Notes under the pieces: model-generated
What the model was told of the DNA's origin: nothing
What the model saw: only the letters and a program-made list of their open reading frames with translations
Database searches by the model: none
Shown: positions 51,288-61,302 of the stretch, one piece after another
How positions within the stretch are numbered: the stretch's first letter is position 1
Layout: each line of letters begins with the position of its first letter
Made by a program: the position numbers and the translations under genes
Assembly: GCA_944322825.1 (NCBI GenBank)
Contig: CALUQD010000004.1
Span: 1 to 64,000 of the forward strand
Direction of reading: 5' to 3'
Source of the DNA: Candidatus Avelusimicrobium pullicaecorum
GTDB lineage: Bacteria > Elusimicrobiota > Elusimicrobia > Elusimicrobiales > Elusimicrobiaceae
Length of the DNA: 64,000 nucleotides

Positions 51288-52487
51288 ATGAATCTTCTAA
51301 TTGTTGCAGATGGACATTATTATATAGATAGGCAGAAAAAAGTATATGTGGAGTCTGTATTTGACTATTCTTTTTATGCCCGTTATTTATCTGTTTTTGA
51401 AAAGGTATATGCTATTGTGCGAGCAGAGCAAGTGGAAAAGGTACCTCAAAACTGTAAATTGGCTAGCGGACCGAATGTCTTTTTCTTTAAACTTCCACCT
51501 TCTCGGGGAATAACACAATTTATAAAAAACTATTTTATAAATTGCTGTCTCATTAAGAAATACATAAAGAAAGGTGATTGCGCTATTTTTCGTGTCCCTG
51601 GAGTAGTGGCGAATCTAGCTTTATCTTTGTTTGCCAAAACTCAAAGGCCTTATGCCATTGAAGTCGTGGTAGATCCTTGGGAATACTTTGCTAAAGGCAC
51701 TGTGCGCGGCATCATGCGGCCCATTGTTCGATATATATGGACTTATAGCTTAAAAAAGGTTTGTCGACAGGCAGTGGGCGTTTCGTATGTTACCCAGTTT
51801 TATTTGCAAAAAAAATATCCTTGCCAAGCTTTGCTGTCGACTCAGCCTCCGTATTTTACGGCCTCCTATTCATCAGTAGAATTACCCGATGAAGCGTTTG
51901 CTAAAGCAAGAGTTTATGAAAAAAAACATAAATTTCTTATTTCCCATGTTGCTAATGCATTTACAAGCTACGGAAAAGGACATGTTACTTTAATACAAGC
52001 GGCTAAAAAAGTTATAGAAGCGGGATATAATATTGATGTGTTCTTTATAGGGGATGGGGCGTTACGTCCGGAGTTTGAAAGATTGGCACGTAGTCTAAAT
52101 ATTGAAGAACATATTCATTTTTATGGTCGCCTAGGAAGCAGTGAAGAAGTGAGAAAAAAAATTCGATCTTCAGATCTTTTTGTGCTTCCGACTCGTGCGG
52201 AAGGGTTGCCTCGTGTTATTTTAGAAGCAATGGCAGAAGGAATTCCAGTAATATCTTCACCTGTTTGTGGTATTCCTGAAATTTTATCTTCAGAGTGTTT
52301 GGTGGATTATAATGATGTGAGCGGATATGCTGATGCCATTATTCGTATGATTACTCATCCTGATTTAATGTCGGAATATAGTAGACGAAATTTGAGCATA
52401 GCAAAACAGTATAGCAGCAGCATTTTAAAAAACAAAAGAAATCAATTCTATCAACAGTTGAAACTTTGTGTAAAAAATTATATGTGA
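51288..52487 (+). CDS. Glycosyltransferase family 4
   Basis: A 399-aa protein. The C-terminal GT-B half has GDGALRPEFERLARSLN and LPTRAEGLPRVILEAMA, the EX7E-type donor motif. The N-terminal half is unusual (ADGHYYIDRQKKVYVESVF). It adds one sugar of the repeat unit; donor unknown. Confidence 0.8.
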   Translation: MNLLIVADGHYYIDRQKKVYVESVFDYSFYARYLSVFEKVYAIVRAEQVEKVPQNCKLASGPNVFFFKLPPSRGITQFIKNYFINCCLIKKYIKKGDCAIFRVPGVVANLALSLFAKTQRPYAIEVVVDPWEYFAKGTVRGIMRPIVRYIWTYSLKKVCRQAVGVSYVTQFYLQKKYPCQALLSTQPPYFTASYSSVELPDEAFAKARVYEKKHKFLISHVANAFTSYGKGHVTLIQAAKKVIEAGYNIDVFFIGDGALRPEFERLARSLNIEEHIHFYGRLGSSEEVRKKIRSSDLFVLPTRAEGLPRVILEAMAEGIPVISSPVCGIPEILSSECLVDYNDVSGYADAIIRMITHPDLMSEYSRRNLSIAKQYSSSILKNKRNQFYQQLKLCVKNYM

Positions 52488-52532
52488 AAGAAAGTCGGCA
52501 TTTATTAGATCAAGACTCAATAAACTAACATA

Positions 52533-53642
52533 ATGAAAAATATTTTGTTTTTTATTCCAGCTTTAAATCCCGGTGGGGCTGAACGAGTAATCGTTTCTTT
52601 AGCCAATAGTTGGTGCAAAGAGAATCGAGTTTCTATTTTGACGCTTCAGAGCACTCCTTGCTTTTATCAACTAAATGACGAAGTAAAACATGTTAAGATG
52701 GGGTTATCTATTCCTAAAAGAGGAGTAAAGCGCGTGTTATTACTCCCTTGGATTGAATGGAAAAGATACTGTTATTTCTCACGTTATCTGAAAGAAAATG
52801 ACGTGGATTTTGTTTTGTCATTTACTAATACAACCAATTTGTTAGCTGCCTTGTGGAAATCCTTTCATAAAGTTCCAATAATTTTTCTCTCGGAACGCTC
52901 GGATCCAAACGCTCGTAATTTTTTCTTACAAAGGTTAATCTTATTTCTTTATCAATTTGCCAATGGTATTATTTGTCAAAATGAATACTCAAAAAAATAT
53001 TTTCTAAAACATCATTTCCGTATTCCATTACCAGTTTTGCCAAATCCGCTTAATTTTCAAGATATTCCGGTAGCCAGAGGCCTTCTGAAAAAACGCGAAA
53101 TTGTTACAGTTGGGCGTCTTTCACCACAAAAAAATCATATTTTATTAATAGAAGCTTTCAAAGATATTGCTCAAGATTATCCACAATATGTCTTAAAAAT
53201 CTATGGAGTAGGCCCAATGGAAGCTGTTTTAAAAAAAAGAATTGCTCTTTTAGGATTAACAGACAGAGTTTTTTTGATGGGGGCTAAAAAACGGGTAATG
53301 TTTGATGTGCAAAAGAGTGATTTTTTTGTGCTTTCATCTGATTTCGAAGGGTTTCCTAATGTCCTTATTGAGGCTATGGCCAGTGGCCTGCCTGTCATTT
53401 CTAGCAATTTCCCAACGGGTATTGCTCGCCAATTGATTGTGCCTGGTGAAAATGGTTTTTTATTCCCTGTGCAAGATAAACAGGCCTTAGTGCTGGCCTT
53501 AAAAGATATGTTAGGGTGTCGAAAAAATTGGAAAAAAATGGGTGAAAAAAATACTCAGATTGCTCAGTCATATTCTGTTAATAAAGTATCAGCATTGTGG
53601 TTTTCCACAATTGTTCGGATTATTGGAGAGAAAGATAAATGA
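52533..53642 (+). CDS. Glycosyltransferase family 4
   Basis: A 369-aa protein. The acceptor-side motif is PALNPGGAERVIVSLAN. Donor-side motifs are TVGRLSPQKNH and SSDFEGFPNVLIEAMASG. It overlaps the next gene by ATGA, so translation is coupled. Confidence 0.85.
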   Translation: MKNILFFIPALNPGGAERVIVSLANSWCKENRVSILTLQSTPCFYQLNDEVKHVKMGLSIPKRGVKRVLLLPWIEWKRYCYFSRYLKENDVDFVLSFTNTTNLLAALWKSFHKVPIIFLSERSDPNARNFFLQRLILFLYQFANGIICQNEYSKKYFLKHHFRIPLPVLPNPLNFQDIPVARGLLKKREIVTVGRLSPQKNHILLIEAFKDIAQDYPQYVLKIYGVGPMEAVLKKRIALLGLTDRVFLMGAKKRVMFDVQKSDFFVLSSDFEGFPNVLIEAMASGLPVISSNFPTGIARQLIVPGENGFLFPVQDKQALVLALKDMLGCRKNWKKMGEKNTQIAQSYSVNKVSALWFSTIVRIIGEKDK

Positions 53643-54871
53643 TCTATACTAAGTTGCTTGATATGTCGTTATGGTGGTTAATTACTCTGTTGCTATTATC
53701 TTTTTATATAACTGGTGGTGATTCAATTGGAAAATATATCCAATTGCTTTTAACTGCAGTAATGGCCGTTCTATGTGTATTACGTTATGGAAAAAATCTG
53801 CGGTTACATATTGCTCCCTTTCATATGTGTATGGGTTGTTTCTCTGTATTTTGTTTTCTATCGTATTTTTGGGCTGTTCTTCCTGAAGATTGTCTTCATT
53901 GGGCATTATTAGTGTCTCAAACATTAGTGTGCTTGTCTGTTGTGTATATTTATGCTGATCATCAAAATACGGTTCTTCCCTTGCTAGATAATATACGTTG
54001 GGCAGGATATTTGTTGACTTTTTATCTCTTTGGTATCTATGGTTGGTCGAATTTACATTATATGTTGCAAGAATCTATTCGTTTGGATAGCCAAGTATTA
54101 AATGCTAATGTTGTGGGAATGTTAGCTGCCTTTTCAGTTATTTTAACTTTATATAGATGGCTATTCTTTAAATTTTCGGTATGGTATATATTCGCTATTC
54201 CTACATTTCTTTTGTTGTCTATCTCTGCTAGTCGTAAAGCTTTCTTTATTCTCGCATTAGGAATTACTGCGATATTTGCGATTAAATATTTAAAACGAAA
54301 TATGATATTTAATTTGATTAATGGTTTTTTCTTCGCCATTTTCGGATGTTTAATTACTTACGTGTTATTATCTCTTCCTTTTTTTGAAGGAATTAAAGAG
54401 CGTCTAGCTGGATTTCTTGGTATATTTTCATCTCACCATATTTTGGATGAATCTACTTATTTAAGGAATATTATGTTAAATATAGGATTTGATCAATTTA
54501 TCAAGACACCTTTGTTAGGAATAGGGCTTGGCGGATCTTATGTATTGACAGAACAGAGTGTCGGTTGGCCTTGTTCTTTGCATAATAATTATATAGAGCT
54601 CTTAACTTGTGGAGGAATTATCGGTACAAGTATTTACTATGTAATGTACCTTCTTCCTGGGGTTCAGCTTTTTAAGCAACGCTACTGTTCAGATAAAAAC
54701 ACTTTGATATGTCTGGTTTTGCTAATTATATTCCTAATTTTAGGATGGGGATTTGTATCTTATGCAGCTAAAGAGTCTTATTTTTTTATTTTAATATTTT
54801 TTGTGCAAGTACAATTGAATCTGCGTCATTGCAAAGGTAAAAAATATGAAAATTGTTATAAAAATAATTAA
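53639..54871 (+). CDS. wzy: Polysaccharide polymerase (Wzy-like)
   Basis: A 410-aa membrane protein with about ten helices. A large loop before IKTPLLGIGLGGSYV and the following HNNYIELLTCGGIIG are typical of the O-antigen ligase/polymerase superfamily. Beside Wzx in the same cassette it is best read as the repeat-unit polymerase. The stop lies 26 nt inside the next gene. Confidence 0.75.
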   Translation: MIYTKLLDMSLWWLITLLLLSFYITGGDSIGKYIQLLLTAVMAVLCVLRYGKNLRLHIAPFHMCMGCFSVFCFLSYFWAVLPEDCLHWALLVSQTLVCLSVVYIYADHQNTVLPLLDNIRWAGYLLTFYLFGIYGWSNLHYMLQESIRLDSQVLNANVVGMLAAFSVILTLYRWLFFKFSVWYIFAIPTFLLLSISASRKAFFILALGITAIFAIKYLKRNMIFNLINGFFFAIFGCLITYVLLSLPFFEGIKERLAGFLGIFSSHHILDESTYLRNIMLNIGFDQFIKTPLLGIGLGGSYVLTEQSVGWPCSLHNNYIELLTCGGIIGTSIYYVMYLLPGVQLFKQRYCSDKNTLICLVLLIIFLILGWGFVSYAAKESYFFILIFFVQVQLNLRHCKGKKYENCYKNN

Positions 54872-55754
54872 ATTTTTAACAGATAAAACATATCGCTTTA
54901 ACGTATTAGCAGATCGTGGCTTTTTCAATCATTGGTCAGATGAAAAATTTTTAAGAAAAAAATTTAAACTCATTCTTGGATATGAATTGAACTTGCAAAA
55001 CCCTCAAACATTTAATGAAAAAATTCAATGGCTTAAATTGCATGACAGAAAACCTAATTATCTTTCAATGGTCGATAAATATGAAGCTAAAAAATATATT
55101 TCAAGCATAGTGGGTAAACAATATGTCATTCCATTATTAGGTGTATGGGGCAAATTTGAAGATATTGATTTTAAGCAATTGCCGCACCAGTTTGTGCTTA
55201 AAACAACACATGATTCCGGAGGAGTAGTGATTTGTCACAATAAAGAACTTTTTGATGTGGAAAACGCCCGAAAGGTATTAAGTAAATCCTTAAAATCTAA
55301 TTATTACTACCATGGCCGAGAATGGCCTTATAAACATATTACTCCTCGTATTATTGCAGAAGAATATATGCAAGATATCAAAACGCATACCTTGCGTGAT
55401 TATAAATTAATGTGTTTTAATGGTAAAGTAAAACTATCATTTGTATGCACTCAACGCTTTTCTAAAGAAGGGCTTCGAATTACTTTTTATGATAGAGAAT
55501 GGCAACCCCTCCCTTTTACGCGCAAATATCTGAGTGATCAATTGATTAAAGCTCCGATTACGTATAAGACTATGATAGCTTTGGCTGAAAAATTAGCACA
55601 AAATATTCCTTTCATTCGGGTTGATTTTTATGAAGTTAATCAAAGAGTATATATTGGGGAATTAACTTTATATCCGGGAAGCGGCTTGGAAGAATTCTCT
55701 CCAAATGATTGGGATAAAAAAATTGGAGATTTGCTAATATTACCTTCTAAATAA
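54846..55754 (+). CDS. TupA-like ATP-grasp protein
   Basis: A 302-aa protein. FNEKIQWLKLHDRKPNY, then DKYEAKKYI and FVLKTTHDSGG, match the ATPgrasp_TupA family, named for a teichuronopeptide gene of Bacillus. Metal and ATP ligands appear to be kept in RVDFYEVNQRVYIGELT. It could attach an amino acid or small acid to the glycan. The start overlaps wzy by 26 nt and is the only ATG in range. Confidence 0.75.
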   Translation: MKIVIKIIKFLTDKTYRFNVLADRGFFNHWSDEKFLRKKFKLILGYELNLQNPQTFNEKIQWLKLHDRKPNYLSMVDKYEAKKYISSIVGKQYVIPLLGVWGKFEDIDFKQLPHQFVLKTTHDSGGVVICHNKELFDVENARKVLSKSLKSNYYYHGREWPYKHITPRIIAEEYMQDIKTHTLRDYKLMCFNGKVKLSFVCTQRFSKEGLRITFYDREWQPLPFTRKYLSDQLIKAPITYKTMIALAEKLAQNIPFIRVDFYEVNQRVYIGELTLYPGSGLEEFSPNDWDKKIGDLLILPSK

Positions 55755-55756
55755 AT

Positions 55757-56902
55757 ATGACTATAAAAATTATTATTGGGGCAGATATTTGCCCGTCACA
55801 ATCTAATTATCAATTGTTTGCAGATGGAAATCTAAAGGATCTTGTTGGCGAAGAATTAGATATTTTGTTACAATCGGCCCAGTACACGGTTTTTAATTTA
55901 GAAACTCCATTAACGGATTATTCCTCTCCTCTTCCAAAACAAGGCCCTGCTTTGCGAGCCCCAACGGTAACAATTAATGGTTTGAAAGCTATTAATCCTC
56001 ACTTTTTTACGTTGGCTAACAATCACATATTAGACCAAGGAAAACAAGGGCTGCAGAGTACCATATCTCTACTTAAGCAGGCTGGAATTTCTTTTGCCGG
56101 AGCTGGCGAAACGTTGCCGTTGGCTGCACGTCCTCATATAGCCTATCTTAAAGGAATAAAAGTGGGAATTTATTGCTGTGCTGAACACGAATTTTCAATT
56201 GCGACTGAGAATACTCCTGGGGCCAACCCCTATGATCCCCTTGTTAGTTTTGATTCTGTACGTGAACTTAAAAAAAGAAGTGATATTGTTATTGTTCTAT
56301 ATCATGGAGGAAAAGAACATTTTCGTTATCCCTCACCTCAGTTGCAGCGCATATTCCATAAATTTGCTGATAGTGGAGCTAATCTTGTAATTGCTCAACA
56401 TACACATTGCATAGGCTGTTGGGAAGATTATCAAGGGGCTGCTCTTGTATATGGGCAGGGGAATTTTATATTTGATTCTAAGGATAATGAGTATTGGCAA
56501 ACTAATTTATTAGTCCAATTAAATATAGATGAAACTTCTAAACAAATTGATATTAAATGGATTCCTTGTATTAAACAAAAAAATACAGTTTGTTTAGCTA
56601 GTCCACGACAAGCCAAGGAAATTTTAGCAGCATTTTATAATCGTTCTCAACAAATTTTAAGAACGGGATTTATACAAGATAATTATCAACACTTTGCAGA
56701 CACTGCGTTGAATTCTTATTTGCGAGTTTGTTCCGGATATTGGGGGAGAACCTTGTGTGCGCGAATTTTGAATAAGATATTGAAAGACTCTTTATTTATA
56801 AGAATATATAAACAAAAAGATTTATTGCATATTCAGAATATTTTGGAATGTGAAGCACATAGAGAAACTTTTTTGCAGAGTATAAAAAGTCGGGAAAAAT
56901 AA
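55757..56902 (+). CDS. CapA family protein (poly-gamma-glutamate type)
   Basis: A 381-aa metallophosphatase-like protein. GADICPSQSNY, LANNHILDQGKQG and HYHGGKE-type motifs with QHTHCIG are the conserved CapA/PgsA segments. No N-terminal membrane anchor is visible, unlike Bacillus CapA. It follows the ATP-grasp gene by 2 bp, suggesting a joint role in an amino-acid-containing polymer. Confidence 0.8.
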   Translation: MTIKIIIGADICPSQSNYQLFADGNLKDLVGEELDILLQSAQYTVFNLETPLTDYSSPLPKQGPALRAPTVTINGLKAINPHFFTLANNHILDQGKQGLQSTISLLKQAGISFAGAGETLPLAARPHIAYLKGIKVGIYCCAEHEFSIATENTPGANPYDPLVSFDSVRELKKRSDIVIVLYHGGKEHFRYPSPQLQRIFHKFADSGANLVIAQHTHCIGCWEDYQGAALVYGQGNFIFDSKDNEYWQTNLLVQLNIDETSKQIDIKWIPCIKQKNTVCLASPRQAKEILAAFYNRSQQILRTGFIQDNYQHFADTALNSYLRVCSGYWGRTLCARILNKILKDSLFIRIYKQKDLLHIQNILECEAHRETFLQSIKSREK

Positions 56903-56903
56903 T

Positions 56904-57980
56904 ATGAAAAAAGTACTTTTAATTTCTTGCGAAGGGCTTGGCAATGGTGGAGTCCAACATGTGATGATGGATATCGTTCGTCATCTATCCACTGATTTCC
57001 ATTTTGACATTCTTCTTTTTACTGAGGAAGAACGTTATTTTGATAAAGAATTTAAACGTTATGGCAGCATATTTCGTTTGCCTCATTATAATGGATCCTC
57101 TTGGTTACGCTCACGTTTAGACTATTTTATTCGTTTCAAACGTCTTTATCGAGGTGTTAAAAAAGTTTTACAGCAAAACGGACCTTATGATGTAATTCAT
57201 TGTCATAATTATTTTGAAGCGGCACCTTGTTTATTAGCTGCCACTCATTGTGGTGTCCCGGTTCGTATTAGTCATGGACATAATGTTTATCCGCGTCGAA
57301 ACCTTCTTACCGAATTTTACTATTTCCTTTATCGAGTAATAATAAATCGCTATGCAACCACTAAAATTGCGTGTTCCCAAATAGCCGCCGATTATTTATT
57401 TGGAAAAGATAAAGGGTCTGCTTTGCCAAATGCTATTGACTTACATCGTTTTGATATTAAGCGCTACTCATTAGATAAGAAAAGACATAGTTTTATTCAT
57501 ATAGGGAGAATGTGTCAGCAAAAAAATCAGTTATTTGTTTTGGAAGTGTTTAGCAAGATACAGGCGAAATGGCCTGATGCTATTTTAACTTTTATTGGCA
57601 ATAAAAATGCAGAATATGAAAAAAAATTACAGCAACTCATTAAGAGGCTTCATCTGAACAATATATACTTTTTGCCTCATGATACAGATATTCCATCTGT
57701 GTTGGCGCAAAGCGAATATATGATATTTCCTTCCTTATTTGAAGGATTCGCTTTGGCTGTGGCTGAAGCCCAAGCGATGGGTGTTAAGTGCTTTGTGTCT
57801 GAAAAAATACCGCCCGAGGCAGATATTGGATTATGTCAGCATTTGACTTTGCAGCAATCTGCTGAGGTGTGGGCTGAAGCTGTTTTTAATGAGAACAAAG
57901 GGCAGCCTTTCTCTTGTCCTAATACCGAGAAATTGAGTTTAGAGTATTATCTATTGCAAATTCGTCGAATATATGGGTGA
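56904..57980 (+). CDS. Glycosyltransferase family 4 (EpsF-like)
   Basis: A 358-aa protein. EGLGNGGVQHVMMDIVRHL is the acceptor-side motif; HIGRMCQQKNQLFVLEVF and FPSLFEGFALAVAEAQAMG are the donor-side motifs. It starts 1 nt after the capA stop. Fourth GT4 of the cassette. Confidence 0.82.
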   Translation: MKKVLLISCEGLGNGGVQHVMMDIVRHLSTDFHFDILLFTEEERYFDKEFKRYGSIFRLPHYNGSSWLRSRLDYFIRFKRLYRGVKKVLQQNGPYDVIHCHNYFEAAPCLLAATHCGVPVRISHGHNVYPRRNLLTEFYYFLYRVIINRYATTKIACSQIAADYLFGKDKGSALPNAIDLHRFDIKRYSLDKKRHSFIHIGRMCQQKNQLFVLEVFSKIQAKWPDAILTFIGNKNAEYEKKLQQLIKRLHLNNIYFLPHDTDIPSVLAQSEYMIFPSLFEGFALAVAEAQAMGVKCFVSEKIPPEADIGLCQHLTLQQSAEVWAEAVFNENKGQPFSCPNTEKLSLEYYLLQIRRIYG

Positions 57981-58007
57981 AAAAATTGAAATAAAATTCT
58001 AACACAT

Positions 58008-59555
58008 ATGGAAAAATTTCTTAAGAACATTTTTTCTAGTTCTCTACCACAGATAGCAGGCATCATTACAAATTTTATTTTGCCTCCGCTAATTATTGCT
58101 CAATATGGCTCTGAAATTAATGGATTAATTTCTACATCAAGAGTCATTCTCGGCTATATTGCGTTGGTGGGAGCCGGGATATCAAGTGCAGTGACACAAT
58201 CGTTATATGCGCCTGTTTCTAAAGGAGATGATTGGACTGTTAAAGGCATGCTCCATGCTGCTTCTAATATGTTTAACAGGTATGGGCTGATTTATATTTT
58301 TATCATGTTGGTTGTTTCTGTGTTTTATCCATTGTTTATTAAAAATTTTAATCAACATTTTTTGGTAATGCTGTTGCTGATAGTGATGAGTTTATCTAGT
58401 ATCTCGGAATTTTTTGCCATTGGGCGTTGCCGGGCGTTGCTATATGCTCATCAAAAAGTATATATTACTTCTATCATTCAATCTCTAGGCACATTGGTGG
58501 GGCTACTTTTGGCATATATTTTATTGCAGCTTAAAGTTAATATTGTCATTGTGCAGTTTGCACTATCAATGGCCTATGTGAGCAGGGCTTTTTTATTGAT
58601 ATGGTATATTGATAAACACTATCCCCAGTATCATGATTTTAAGCAAGTACCTCCTATAAGCCAAGCTGTCCGTAAACGAAAAAATGCATTGGTTCATCAA
58701 TTAGCAGGGTTAGTTGTAATGGGAACTCAAACAGCTATTTTAACCTTTCTAATAGGTTTAGATGCTGCTAGTATTTATGCTGTTTATAATATAATATTTG
58801 CGGGTGTGCAATCTCTATGTAACAGCCTTAATACATCTATAACACCGTTTTTAGGAAAAGAATATGCTTTACATTCTATTGATAAACTTCGTGCAATGTA
58901 CAATTGTTTAGAGTATGTTTATTTCTGCTTGGTAGCCTTTACATATAGTGTAACGATGGTAATGTTATTACCCTTTATTTCGCTCTATACAAAAAAAGCA
59001 GACATTAACTATGAATATCCCATTTTTGCTGCATTGTTTACCTATGTATCTTCTTTCTATGTACTTAAAATTATTAGTAGCTCTCTTATAAATGCGGCTG
59101 GCTATTTTAAGGAAACTCAAGGGAGAGCCATTATAGAAGCTAGTGCAACATTGATTTTAAGTGTTTTGTTTACTCATTGCTTTGGATTAATCGGCGTATT
59201 GATCGGTACAGGAATAGCCTTGGGCTGGCGGTGTATAGATAGTATTTGGTATGCTAATAAATACATTTTAAAGCAACCAAACTTAAGATCATTTTTTCGT
59301 GCCAGTTTCGTATACTTTTCAATTACGTTAGCTTGCATTTTTGTACAGCGTAATATAATTACTTGTGATAGTTATTTAGCATGGGTAAAAACTTCTTGTC
59401 TAATTTCAATGGAGGTCTTAGCTTTTTTATTATTTATCAGTTTGCTGTTTGAATACAAGACATGGCGAGTTTTAGTATACTATGTGCGGTATCGGAAGTT
59501 GCTAAACAATGTGAAAACTGGGAATGACCCCGAGTTTGCTAATTCTGATAAATAA
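58008..59555 (+). CDS. wzx: Flippase (Wzx-like)
   Basis: A 515-aa protein with about fourteen membrane helices (MATE/polysaccharide transporter type). The N-terminus NIFSSSLPQIAGIITNFILP and the even helix spacing fit. It moves the lipid-linked repeat unit across the inner membrane to Wzy. Last membrane gene of the AT-rich cassette. Confidence 0.82.
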   Translation: MEKFLKNIFSSSLPQIAGIITNFILPPLIIAQYGSEINGLISTSRVILGYIALVGAGISSAVTQSLYAPVSKGDDWTVKGMLHAASNMFNRYGLIYIFIMLVVSVFYPLFIKNFNQHFLVMLLLIVMSLSSISEFFAIGRCRALLYAHQKVYITSIIQSLGTLVGLLLAYILLQLKVNIVIVQFALSMAYVSRAFLLIWYIDKHYPQYHDFKQVPPISQAVRKRKNALVHQLAGLVVMGTQTAILTFLIGLDAASIYAVYNIIFAGVQSLCNSLNTSITPFLGKEYALHSIDKLRAMYNCLEYVYFCLVAFTYSVTMVMLLPFISLYTKKADINYEYPIFAALFTYVSSFYVLKIISSSLINAAGYFKETQGRAIIEASATLILSVLFTHCFGLIGVLIGTGIALGWRCIDSIWYANKYILKQPNLRSFFRASFVYFSITLACIFVQRNIITCDSYLAWVKTSCLISMEVLAFLLFISLLFEYKTWRVLVYYVRYRKLLNNVKTGNDPEFANSDK

Positions 59556-59585
59556 AATATTATTTAAAATAAGAGAACAAACAAT

Positions 59586-60190
59586 ATGCTTCCTATAGAA
59601 AAAAGAATTTCAACTTATAAACAGCTTCAAGAGACGCTGAAATTAGAGCGTTCTAAATATAGGTGTAAATGGGGGGAATTAGCCTACTTCTTGCGTATTA
59701 GTGAAAAAGCTATTTTGTGGCATCATATGATATTATTAAGAAAGGCCGAGTATCATATAAATGCACATCATCAATTAAGGGGCATATTATATAGATTGTT
59801 GCTTAAACGTTTGCAGTTAAAATATTCATTATCTATTCCCCTAAATACCTGCGAAGCAGGTCTTAAAATTATGCATTTAGGTCCTTTTTAATTAATGGAA
59901 ATGCTCAGATAGGGAAAAATTGTGTTTTGCATGTGTATACGGCATTAGTTGCTAAAGGAATATCTAATCAAGCTCCCATTTTGGGCGATGGGGTGGTTGT
60001 CGGTGTGGGGGCAACAATAGTTGGTGGTGTACGAATCGCGAAGAATGTAGCCATTGGTGCTAATAGTGTTGTAGTGAAAGATGTATTAGAAGCAAATATT
60101 GCTGTGGCAGGCATTCCAGCCAAAAAAGTGAGTAATAGTGGGCGTTTGGCTTGGGAAATGTTACGTTCCCAAAAGAAACGGTCTTTATAA
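59586..60190 (+). pseudogene. Serine acetyltransferase-like gene with a one-base frameshift
   Basis: Two reading frames form one CysE/hexapeptide-type acetyltransferase. The first (59586-59891) ends IMHLGPF then stop; the second continues as LINGNAQIGKNCVLHVYTAL and covers the beta-helix to 60190. One extra T in the T5 run at 59885-59889 would join them exactly (GPF-LINGN). The N-terminal helical part and the C-terminal hexapeptide end (VVVGVGATIVGGVRIAKNV) are both intact. It is thus a recent inactivation, a slippage-controlled gene or a sequencing error. Confidence 0.75.
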
Positions 60191-60218
60191 AGGCGTAGAA
60201 AATAATGTGGGGATTTTT

Positions 60219-61301
60219 ATGGATATGCACACAAAGTTAAATTTAAAAAATAAAACGATTTTAGTCACTGGTGCTGCGGGATTTATTGGTGCAGCATTGG
60301 CAAAACGTATTGCTACAGATACTCACGATACTCATATTATTGGGTTAGATAATCTTAATGACTATTATGAGGTTTCCCTTAAAGAAAGTCGTTTAGTTGA
60401 ATTGTCTCATATGACTAATTTTACGTTTATTAAAGGAGACTTGGCAGATAAGAGTTTTATTAATGAAATTTTTGTTAAATATCACCCGCAAATTATAGTT
60501 AATTTAGCAGCACAGGCGGGGGTGCGTTATTCTATCATTAATCCTGATGCTTACATTCAATCTAATTTAATAGGTTTTTATAATATTTTAGAATGTTGTC
60601 GGCACTCGTACGATAATGGCGCTTCTGGAGTGGAACATCTAGTATATGCTTCATCTTCCTCTGTGTATGGTTCTAACAGTAAAGTGCCTTATTCCACAGA
60701 AGACAAAGTAGATAATCCAGTTTCTTTGTATGCGGCTACAAAAAAATCCAACGAGCTTTTTGCCCATGCTTATTCTAAACTTTATAATATCCCATGTACT
60801 GGATTGCGTTTTTTTACTGTTTATGGCCCAGCGGGAAGGCCCGATATGGCTTATTTTGGCTTTACAAATAAGTTAATCAGAGGGGAGAAAATTAAAATTT
60901 ATAATTATGGAAACTGTAAGCGTGATTTTACATATATTGATGATGTGATAGAAGGTATTATTCGTGTTATACAAAGGGCTCCTAGACGGCAAGAAGGGGA
61001 AGATGGCTTGCCTGTTCCTCCATATGTCATTTATAATATTGGGAATAACTCCCCAGAAAAGTTGTTAAATTTTGTGAGTATCTTACAAGAGGAATTAGTT
61101 CAAGAGGGTCTTTTGCCAAAAGATTATAATTTTCAAATTCATCAGGAACTTGTTGCTATGCAACCGGGAGATGTACCAGTCACTTATGCAGATACGTCTG
61201 CGTTAGAAAAGGATTTTGGTTTTAAACCGCACACTCCTTTACGTGAAGGATTGCGGAATTTTGTGCATTGGTATAAACAGTTTTATCAAAAGGAGAAGTA
61301 A
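60219..61301 (+). CDS. UDP-glucuronate 4-epimerase-like protein
   Basis: A 360-aa extended [17 protein letters not shown] binds [20 protein letters not shown] is the segment typical of UDP-GlcA epimerases; YAATKKS is the catalytic Tyr-x3-Lys. The start was placed after the preceding frame ends, with GGGGA upstream. Beside Ugd it would give UDP-galacturonate. It is 1 nt from ugd. Confidence 0.85.
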   Translation: MDMHTKLNLKNKTILVTGAAGFIGAALAKRIATDTHDTHIIGLDNLNDYYEVSLKESRLVELSHMTNFTFIKGDLADKSFINEIFVKYHPQIIVNLAAQAGVRYSIINPDAYIQSNLIGFYNILECCRHSYDNGASGVEHLVYASSSSVYGSNSKVPYSTEDKVDNPVSLYAATKKSNELFAHAYSKLYNIPCTGLRFFTVYGPAGRPDMAYFGFTNKLIRGEKIKIYNYGNCKRDFTYIDDVIEGIIRVIQRAPRRQEGEDGLPVPPYVIYNIGNNSPEKLLNFVSILQEELVQEGLLPKDYNFQIHQELVAMQPGDVPVTYADTSALEKDFGFKPHTPLREGLRNFVHWYKQFYQKEK

Positions 61302-61302
61302 G

